Below, piece after piece: positions 53,582 to 58,851 of a DNA stretch of 58,851 nt (the first letter of the stretch is position 1; every line of letters starts with the position of its first letter). Where the stretch lies: the NCBI GenBank assembly GCA_024695545.1, contig JAILHZ010000046.1, positions 1 to 58,851 of the forward strand. Reading direction: 5' to 3'. Position numbers and translations under genes: made by a program. The stretch is from Clostridiales bacterium (GTDB lineage: Bacteria > Bacillota_A > Clostridia > Saccharofermentanales > Saccharofermentanaceae). Under the pieces are notes generated by a model that was given only the letters and a program-made list of their open reading frames with translations, had not been told where the DNA came from and did no database searches.

Positions 53582-54767
53582 GACCTGTCCTCATTCTTCC
53601 GCTGTGTGCCCCGAAGTATCTCCGTCTTCGGTATATATCCATGTGCCTTTCTGTGTAAAAAAATGTGCGTACTGCGACTTTCTTTCTTTCCCGTCGTGCC
53701 TCGACCGGATCGGGGAGTATGTCGAAGCTCTTTGTAAAGAGATACGCCTTTCGCCGAAGTGGTTCGAAACGGAAAAGAAGTCCCTTCAGACGATCTATTT
53801 CGGAGGCGGCACACCGTCACTTCTTTCGCCTGAACAGATAAAGACGATCCTTGATACACTGCGTGAGGTTTTCGGGATTTCAGATATGTGTGAAATCACA
53901 CTCGAAGCTAACCCCGGAACGATTGACGGGAAGAAACTTTCCGGATTCCGTGAAGCCGGGATCAACCGTCTTTCATTAGGTATCCAGAGCCTCGATGATA
54001 ATGTTCTTAAGACCCTCGGAAGGATCCATGATTCGGCAGCTGCAAAGAAAGCCGTAACAGATGCGAAGAACGCAGGCTTTGAGAACATCTCCTGCGATAT
54101 GATGCTTGGCATCCCGGGTCAGACGATGGACAGCGTGAGATACACACTTGATTTCTTCCTCGGAAACAAAATTCCTCATGTCTCGCTTTATTCCCTGATC
54201 CTCGAAGAAGGTACGCCGATGTATGAAAGATATAGCGGCGACATCGAGAAGTACGTCACGCAGGAAGAAGACCGCGCGATGTACCATCTTCTAACTTCCA
54301 CACTCAAGGAGAACGGGTTCATCCATTATGAGATCAGCAACATGGCGCTCCCGGGATATGAGAGCAGGCACAACTCGATGTACTGGAGAGCCGAGCCCTA
54401 CTACGCATTCGGCGCCGGTGCACACTACTATATCGGATCTGAGCGCGGCCGTCATGCCGAGACATTAGATGAGTATCTCCAGGCGATGCGTGCTTCGGAG
54501 GTGAGGAAGAGCGATGTCCTGATCCCGGAAGAGATCCTCTCTGATGAAGACAGAAGGAAAGAGTATATGATGCTCGGTTTCAGAACGGGAAGCGGCGTGG
54601 GAGATGAGGCTTTCCGGGAAAGATTCGGAATGACCGTGGCAAGTGCATTTGGCGCGGAAATAGAAAAAGAAATGAACGCCGGACTCATCGAATTTGAGGA
54701 CGGGATCTACCGTCTGACCGAGAAGGGCGTCGATCTTGCCAATCAGGTGTTTATGGACTACATATGA
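53574..54767 (+). CDS. hemW: HemW-like radical SAM protein
   Basis: Radical SAM enzyme of the HemW/HemN family, now thought to be a heme chaperone rather than a coproporphyrinogen oxidase. In 397 residues: VYIHVPFCVKKCAYCDFLSF carries the CxxxCxxC cluster motif with the HemW-type CDF end. YFGGGTPSLLSPEQI, EANPGTIDGKKL, INRLSLGIQSLDDNVLKTLGRIH and CDMMLGIPGQT follow. The C-terminal HemN domain has EDRRKEYMMLGFRTGSGV. It has about 15 extra N-terminal residues. ATG 53574 overlaps the DUF4276-like gene by 8 bases; GCAGGTG is a weak ribosome binding site, so it may depend on coupling to that gene. Confidence 0.92.
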   Translation: MPETCPHSSAVCPEVSPSSVYIHVPFCVKKCAYCDFLSFPSCLDRIGEYVEALCKEIRLSPKWFETEKKSLQTIYFGGGTPSLLSPEQIKTILDTLREVFGISDMCEITLEANPGTIDGKKLSGFREAGINRLSLGIQSLDDNVLKTLGRIHDSAAAKKAVTDAKNAGFENISCDMMLGIPGQTMDSVRYTLDFFLGNKIPHVSLYSLILEEGTPMYERYSGDIEKYVTQEEDRAMYHLLTSTLKENGFIHYEISNMALPGYESRHNSMYWRAEPYYAFGAGAHYYIGSERGRHAETLDEYLQAMRASEVRKSDVLIPEEILSDEDRRKEYMMLGFRTGSGVGDEAFRERFGMTVASAFGAEIEKEMNAGLIEFEDGIYRLTEKGVDLANQVFMDYI

Positions 54768-54821
54768 CAAGTCTTTTTGATTGGCAGTATATGCTCCACG
54801 TGATAGAATAATCTTGATTTC

Positions 54822-54855
54822 AAAAGAGCAAAATCAGGATGAATTTTGCTCTTTT
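54822..54855. terminator. perfect 13-pair hairpin between hemW and the surface-protein gene
   Basis: AAAAGAGCAAAAT (54822-54834) and ATTTTGCTCTTTT (54843-54855) with an 8-base loop. The A-start and T-end let it work as a terminator in either direction. It ends only 5 bases before the GGGGAGG ribosome binding site of the next gene, so it could also attenuate that gene. Confidence 0.75.
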
Positions 54856-54872
54856 GGTGTGGGGAGGTTTCT

Positions 54873-57800
54873 ATGATGGGACGAATGAAGAGGATAACGG
54901 TTGCCCTGATTCTGACACTGGCTATAACAATTACGGCAATGCCGGTACAGCTGCTCTCATGCCTGACAGGAAAGTCGGGCGTAGTGAATGCTGCCGGAGG
55001 GGTCCAGTATACGGAAATCGGCACAAATTCGCAAAATACTTATCAGTCATATTATTGTCCGCTTTGCCTGTATTATGATTATAGCTTTTCTGAGCAGATT
55101 TATACGAAGGATGAACTGAGCGGTGTTTCGACCATTTCGGCAATGGGCTTTAAGATAAACAAGGCCGCCTCTAAGAATGCGACCGGGGACATCTATCTTG
55201 TTAATACAGACAAGAGCAGTTTTTCAAATACGGGAGATGTAGTGCTGCTCGACGATGCTACCCTGGTTTACAGCGGATGGATGGAAACCAGCAAGACCGG
55301 GTGGATGTATGTGCAGCTGGATCGATCCTTTACACGAGATACAAACAAAAACCTGATGGTTATCGTAATCAACAAAACCGGAAACTATACAGATGATTAT
55401 GTGATTTTTGATTGCTATGGCGGTAGCAGTGACTGCGCCATGTTTAGAATTCTCGATGGTAGTGAAGTAAACCCCGGTGATTTAACCGGCACTTCTGCTT
55501 CGGTCGGGTATAAGAATAAGTTGCGGCTGTTTTCTTCTCCTATACCAAAGTATACGCTGACGTATGATTTTAATAACAATACAGGAACTTCAATAGATGT
55601 AAGTTTCTTTGCCGTAGATTTAGACGCACATGTTGGAGATATCACTCCCGCATATGCCGGACATACATTCCGTTGCTGGAATACTGACCGTAATGGTAAC
55701 GGAACCCGTTATTATCCCGGAGACTCGATCGAAATGACCGGGAATGTAACACTCTATGCAGAGTGGAACGACGCGGATACGATTACTTATATGGCGAACG
55801 ATGGGACGAATAATTCATCTTCGCAGGCTTATGATCCGACTACGCAGGTAAAACTGAAAGGCAAGATTTTCTCCCGCGACGGATATGCTTGTACAGGCTG
55901 GAATACTGATCCTCAGGGTAACGGTACGCATTATGATGCCGGAGCCAGTATCAGCGTGACCGGGAATTTGACACTTTATGCGGAATGGGTCGCATTGAAG
56001 AAGATTACCTATGTTGCAAATAATGGTACGAATACAGCTTTTGAACAACTGTTTAATCCGACTGAAGAAGTAACTCTGCAAGAAAAGATTTTCTCCCGCG
56101 ACGGGTATATTTTTGCAGGCTGGAATACTGATCGCAATGGTAACGGTATCCATTATAATGCCGGAGAAAGTGTCGCCCTGACAGGGGATACGACGCTGTA
56201 TGCGGAATGGACCGGAAGAAAGACGATTACCTATAAGGCAAATAATGGTACAAATGCTTCTTTTGAGCAGACATTTGATCCGACGGAAGAAGTAAAACTG
56301 GCAGGTAAGATCTTCTCCCGCGACGGGTATACACTGATCGGATGGAGTACTGCTTCTAATGGATCCGGAACAGTATATGGATGCAATGAGCCTTTTACTC
56401 TGAATAGTGATTTAACGCTTTATGCGATGTGGAAGAGTGAAAACACATCATTCGTTGTAGGGAAAACCGAAACGACGGCCAATGGTCTTCCGCTCTGTGT
56501 AGATTATAAATACAGTTTCTCCGAACAGATCTACCCGGCTGAAGAGATCGGAGGCTGTTCGAAGATCGAAGCGATCGCTTTTAATGTTGAAAATGAAATG
56601 TCGATTCCCCGAAGAGGAAGACTGTATCTTATGGATACAACTCTCACCGAACTGAGCTCTTCGGACGAAGCACAGGTTTTGAAGAATGCGGTTAAGGTTT
56701 TCGATGGTACTTTCCCATTCGATGACATCGGCTGGTGTGTGATCCCGTTTGAACGTACATATAATCATGACACGACCAAGAATCTTCTGGTCATCCTCAT
56801 TGATGAGACGGGAAAATATACTTATGCACATACTTATTTTTCTGCCTATCAAACGAACGGCAATGCTACAAAGGCTTATTATACGGATGTTCAGCCTATA
56901 GAACCCGGTAAAGCCGATAGCGAAATCGTCAAAACCGGAACCTCATATACCAGAAATACTCTTAAGATTTATGCGGCAGATGGAACTTCGTTTGTTACGC
57001 TGAAATCAAACGGAAGTGATGATAGTGATATTCGCTATCCGGTTTCCAATATGACCGAGCTTACTCTTCCCGAGAATCCGTTTACCAGAGCCGGATATGA
57101 GTTTGCAGGATGGAATACACGGGCAGACGGAAAGGGAACATCTTATTCCAATCATGAAACCATCAGTATCTCCGGTGGTTTGGTGCTTTATGCCCAGTGG
57201 CAGAGGGGCAACCAGGTGCTCTATCATTCAAATGACGGTTCTGATCAGACATTTGCAGAGGAGCTGAATCAGGGTTCTGTCAAAACTGCAGATAACCCGT
57301 ATTTCCGCCCGCACTATATTTTCGCAGGCTGGAATACGAGGGCAGACGGAAAGGGAGTTTCCTATATGCCCGGTCAGGTAATCGGAACACAGAATGGTAT
57401 TGAATTGTATGCACAGTGGGAATACGCGGTGTATTATGATTTTTCTTCGAACCCTGAAGGTGACGGATGGATATTTGTCGATCATGATGGAGATAGATAT
57501 AACTGGAAGACCGGCTTTAATTCTGATAGAAAAGTGCATTCCGGGCAAGAGGAGGATGGATCGGTTATTTACTCTGAGTCCTACGTTAGTGGAGGAGCAT
57601 TACATCCGGATAACTGGGCAATTGCTCCTGCCGGTGTAGTTGCTCCGAATGGAGCAAAGACAGTCGCCGTTTGGGCAATCGGACAGGATGGTACTTATTA
57701 CCGCGAGCGATTTGCACTCTATGCGGCGGAAGTGAAAAACGTCGAACTTACGAAAGATATTGATCTCACTAAATGGACACAGATCTCGCCCATATACACA

Positions 57801-58829
57801 ACTACAACTGATTGGGCTGAATATACCGGTGATCTCAGTAGCTTCAGCGGAAAAAATGTCTATGTTGCGATCAGACACTTTGATGTAACGGACGAGTACA
57901 GCATGAATATCGATGATGTTGCGCTTCCGTTCCTTATGGCCGAGGATGTGTTCGCCGAGAAACTGGCGGGATACACAGTAAGCCTGGATGGCGATATTGC
58001 CATGAACTTCTATATGGAGCTTGATCAGAGTGTCCTTGAAAGTGCGACTGCAAAGATGGTTTTCACGGTCCCTAATGGCAGTAACACCGATACTCAGACG
58101 ATCATGGTCAGCGAGGTGGCGGATCATCCGGTCGAGATGAATGGTAAGACGTACTACGTCTTTAAGTGCAAGGTGGCTGCGAAAGACATGACGGGCACAA
58201 TCACCGCGCAGATCCTGGATACGGATCTCGAAGGAAACATCTACACGTATTCTGTGAAAGAGTATGCATCTTACCTTCTTTCCGCGAAGGAAGGCACTTA
58301 TGATGCCAAGACGATCCGTCTGGTAAAAGCACTTCTGAACTATGGTGCTTCTGCGCAGATGTATTTCAATGTGAATACGGATAACCTCGCTAATTCAGAG
58401 CTTTCCGCTCAGGATAAGAATCTTTCCTCTGTTACCGCGGCTCTGATCAATAAGCCGTATGATCCGTCCGGAACAACTCTTCTGGCTGGTGTAAGCTTTG
58501 AGGGATCAACTCTTTCGCTGAAGTCGGAGACCACTCTTTCTCTGTACTTCAAGAGCGATGCCAAGCTGACATTCAACTGCGGCAGCAAGCCCGTTCAGAA
58601 ATCGACTCAAGACGGCTATCAGATCGCACGTATCCGTGAAATCAACGCAGCAGAACTGGATGAGGATCTCGTATTGACGGTAACCGTAAACGGTGAGAGC
58701 TACAAGGTAACCTACAATCCGATGACGTACTGCTATAATGTCCTCAGTGATAATTCCTACGGGGAGGATGCACAGAACTTCTGTAGAGCGCTGTACCTGT
58801 TCCATAAGGCATTTATGGCCTGCTTATAA
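54873..58829 (+). CDS. large secreted mosaic protein with Listeria-Bacteroides (InlB B) repeats and cleaved-adhesin-like domain
   Basis: A 1318-residue exported protein from ATG 54873 (GGGGAGG 7 bases ahead). The signal peptide (MKRITVALILTLAITITAMP ... VVNAAG) is followed by: module A (about 55008-55530); four InlB B-type repeats of 70-74 residues (55553-56430, each ending GW.T...G.GT.Y..G......LYAEW); module B (about 56450-56990), a diverged second copy of module A (both have YSFSEQIY and TKNLLVI/NKNLMVI); two more repeats (56992-57420); a cleaved-adhesin/choice-of-anchor-J domain (57430-57930, MNIDDVALPFL); and a C-terminal domain of about 295 residues (from AEDVFAEKLAGYTVSLDG) that I do not recognise. 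No LPXTG or membrane anchor is seen at the C-terminus. Probably a surface or secreted binding protein (inference). Confidence 0.85.
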   Translation: MMGRMKRITVALILTLAITITAMPVQLLSCLTGKSGVVNAAGGVQYTEIGTNSQNTYQSYYCPLCLYYDYSFSEQIYTKDELSGVSTISAMGFKINKAASKNATGDIYLVNTDKSSFSNTGDVVLLDDATLVYSGWMETSKTGWMYVQLDRSFTRDTNKNLMVIVINKTGNYTDDYVIFDCYGGSSDCAMFRILDGSEVNPGDLTGTSASVGYKNKLRLFSSPIPKYTLTYDFNNNTGTSIDVSFFAVDLDAHVGDITPAYAGHTFRCWNTDRNGNGTRYYPGDSIEMTGNVTLYAEWNDADTITYMANDGTNNSSSQAYDPTTQVKLKGKIFSRDGYACTGWNTDPQGNGTHYDAGASISVTGNLTLYAEWVALKKITYVANNGTNTAFEQLFNPTEEVTLQEKIFSRDGYIFAGWNTDRNGNGIHYNAGESVALTGDTTLYAEWTGRKTITYKANNGTNASFEQTFDPTEEVKLAGKIFSRDGYTLIGWSTASNGSGTVYGCNEPFTLNSDLTLYAMWKSENTSFVVGKTETTANGLPLCVDYKYSFSEQIYPAEEIGGCSKIEAIAFNVENEMSIPRRGRLYLMDTTLTELSSSDEAQVLKNAVKVFDGTFPFDDIGWCVIPFERTYNHDTTKNLLVILIDETGKYTYAHTYFSAYQTNGNATKAYYTDVQPIEPGKADSEIVKTGTSYTRNTLKIYAADGTSFVTLKSNGSDDSDIRYPVSNMTELTLPENPFTRAGYEFAGWNTRADGKGTSYSNHETISISGGLVLYAQWQRGNQVLYHSNDGSDQTFAEELNQGSVKTADNPYFRPHYIFAGWNTRADGKGVSYMPGQVIGTQNGIELYAQWEYAVYYDFSSNPEGDGWIFVDHDGDRYNWKTGFNSDRKVHSGQEEDGSVIYSESYVSGGALHPDNWAIAPAGVVAPNGAKTVAVWAIGQDGTYYRERFALYAAEVKNVELTKDIDLTKWTQISPIYTTTTDWAEYTGDLSSFSGKNVYVAIRHFDVTDEYSMNIDDVALPFLMAEDVFAEKLAGYTVSLDGDIAMNFYMELDQSVLESATAKMVFTVPNGSNTDTQTIMVSEVADHPVEMNGKTYYVFKCKVAAKDMTGTITAQILDTDLEGNIYTYSVKEYASYLLSAKEGTYDAKTIRLVKALLNYGASAQMYFNVNTDNLANSELSAQDKNLSSVTAALINKPYDPSGTTLLAGVSFEGSTLSLKSETTLSLYFKSDAKLTFNCGSKPVQKSTQDGYQIARIREINAAELDEDLVLTVTVNGESYKVTYNPMTYCYNVLSDNSYGEDAQNFCRALYLFHKAFMACL
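55863..56327 (+). repeat. 222-base tandem repeats inside the surface-protein gene
   Basis: The DNA string AAGATTTTCTCCCGCGACGG begins at 55863 and at 56085, and with one base changed at 56307: exactly 222 bases (74 codons) apart each time. These mark three in-register InlB B repeats, close enough at DNA level to allow recombination. Confidence 0.85.
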
Positions 58830-58851
58830 GAACAGAAGGATGCAGGCTTCT

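Larger units (their letters stand above)
409..58334. repeat. dispersed over-represented word GTGCTTTT / AAAAGCAC (consensus AGTGCTTTTC)
   Basis: Read by eye, the 8-base core occurs about 31 times. As GTGCTTTT it begins at 749, 3979, 8888, 12944, 15456, 17766, 18095, 19384, 19926, 21282, 27960, 37323, 40733, 45689, 47347, 49119, 50159 and 51644. As AAAAGCAC it begins at 409, 1771, 8608, 11216, 15432, 20596, 23548, 26708, 27910, 41704, 47357, 51633 and 58325. Eighteen of these extend to GTGCTTTTC. Chance would give about two for any 8-base word on both strands of 58,851 bases. Most copies are inside genes, in more than one reading frame. Confidence 0.75.

Noticed and set aside
409..58334. Explaining all AGTGCTTTT copies as terminator stems
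   Set aside because: Most copies are single and lie inside coding regions; only a few are inverted pairs at gene ends.
1..58851. tRNA, rRNA, CRISPR arrays, insertion sequences, prophage
   Set aside because: Gaps are short and were read through; none showed cloverleaf, spaced repeats, transposase or phage genes.

Overview
The window is a moderate-GC, gene-dense chromosome segment of a Gram-positive, low-copy-repeat genome. The gene content and order fit a member of the Bacillota, class Clostridia, perhaps a rumen or gut lineage. Evidence for this: a Thr T-box in front of thrS, a LexA box of the Bacillus type in front of uvrB, the rimP-nusA-rnpM-ylxQ-infB-rbfA-nrnA-truB-ribF operon, an mraZ-led division/cell-wall cluster, strong AGGAGG-type ribosome binding sites, and a large secreted protein with Listeria-Bacteroides (InlB B) repeats. 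The genus is inference only. All genes but one (20022-20426) are on the + strand, so the segment is probably co-directional with replication.

Layout. 1-2463: 3' end of metG, tatD-family nuclease and a small membrane protein. 2464-3400: a small regulated locus with a 52-codon peptide gene under a palindrome-covered promoter, a terminator and an XRE-type regulator. 3399-12791: uvrB (LexA box), dnaE, pfkA and mutS2. 12905-17684: an RsiV-like lipoprotein, a P-loop ATPase, and a two-gene zinc-ribbon/SPFH membrane module like B. subtilis YdjH-YdjI. 17812-19925: promoter, T-box and thrS lacking the TGS domain. 20022-20426: a reverse-strand P-loop protein. 20720-29200: translation/RNA operon from rimP to ribF. 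29300-31588: lgt and rodA. 31708-44427: mraZ, rsmH, ftsL-like, a PASTA-type class B PBP, murE, murF, ftsW, murG, ftsQ, ftsZ; mraY and murD are absent from this cluster. 44434-51609: nrdR, a two-component system, nth, recG, rsmD, coaD and a DivIVA/coiled-coil protein. 51694-53581: an OLD/RecF-like AAA ATPase paired with a DUF4276-like protein, a probable defence-type module inserted ahead of hemW. 54873-58829: a large mosaic secreted repeat protein that nearly closes the window.

The strongest unexplained signal is a short word, AGTGCTTTT(C) / (G)AAAAGCACT. Its core GTGCTTTT occurs about 31 times on the two strands of this window (chance expectation about 2), in several reading frames, in intergenic gaps, and as inverted pairs forming hairpins or perfect palindromes. 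This behaviour resembles a DNA uptake sequence or another genome-wide recognition word and is not accounted for by any gene here. No rRNA, tRNA, CRISPR array, insertion sequence or prophage was seen.
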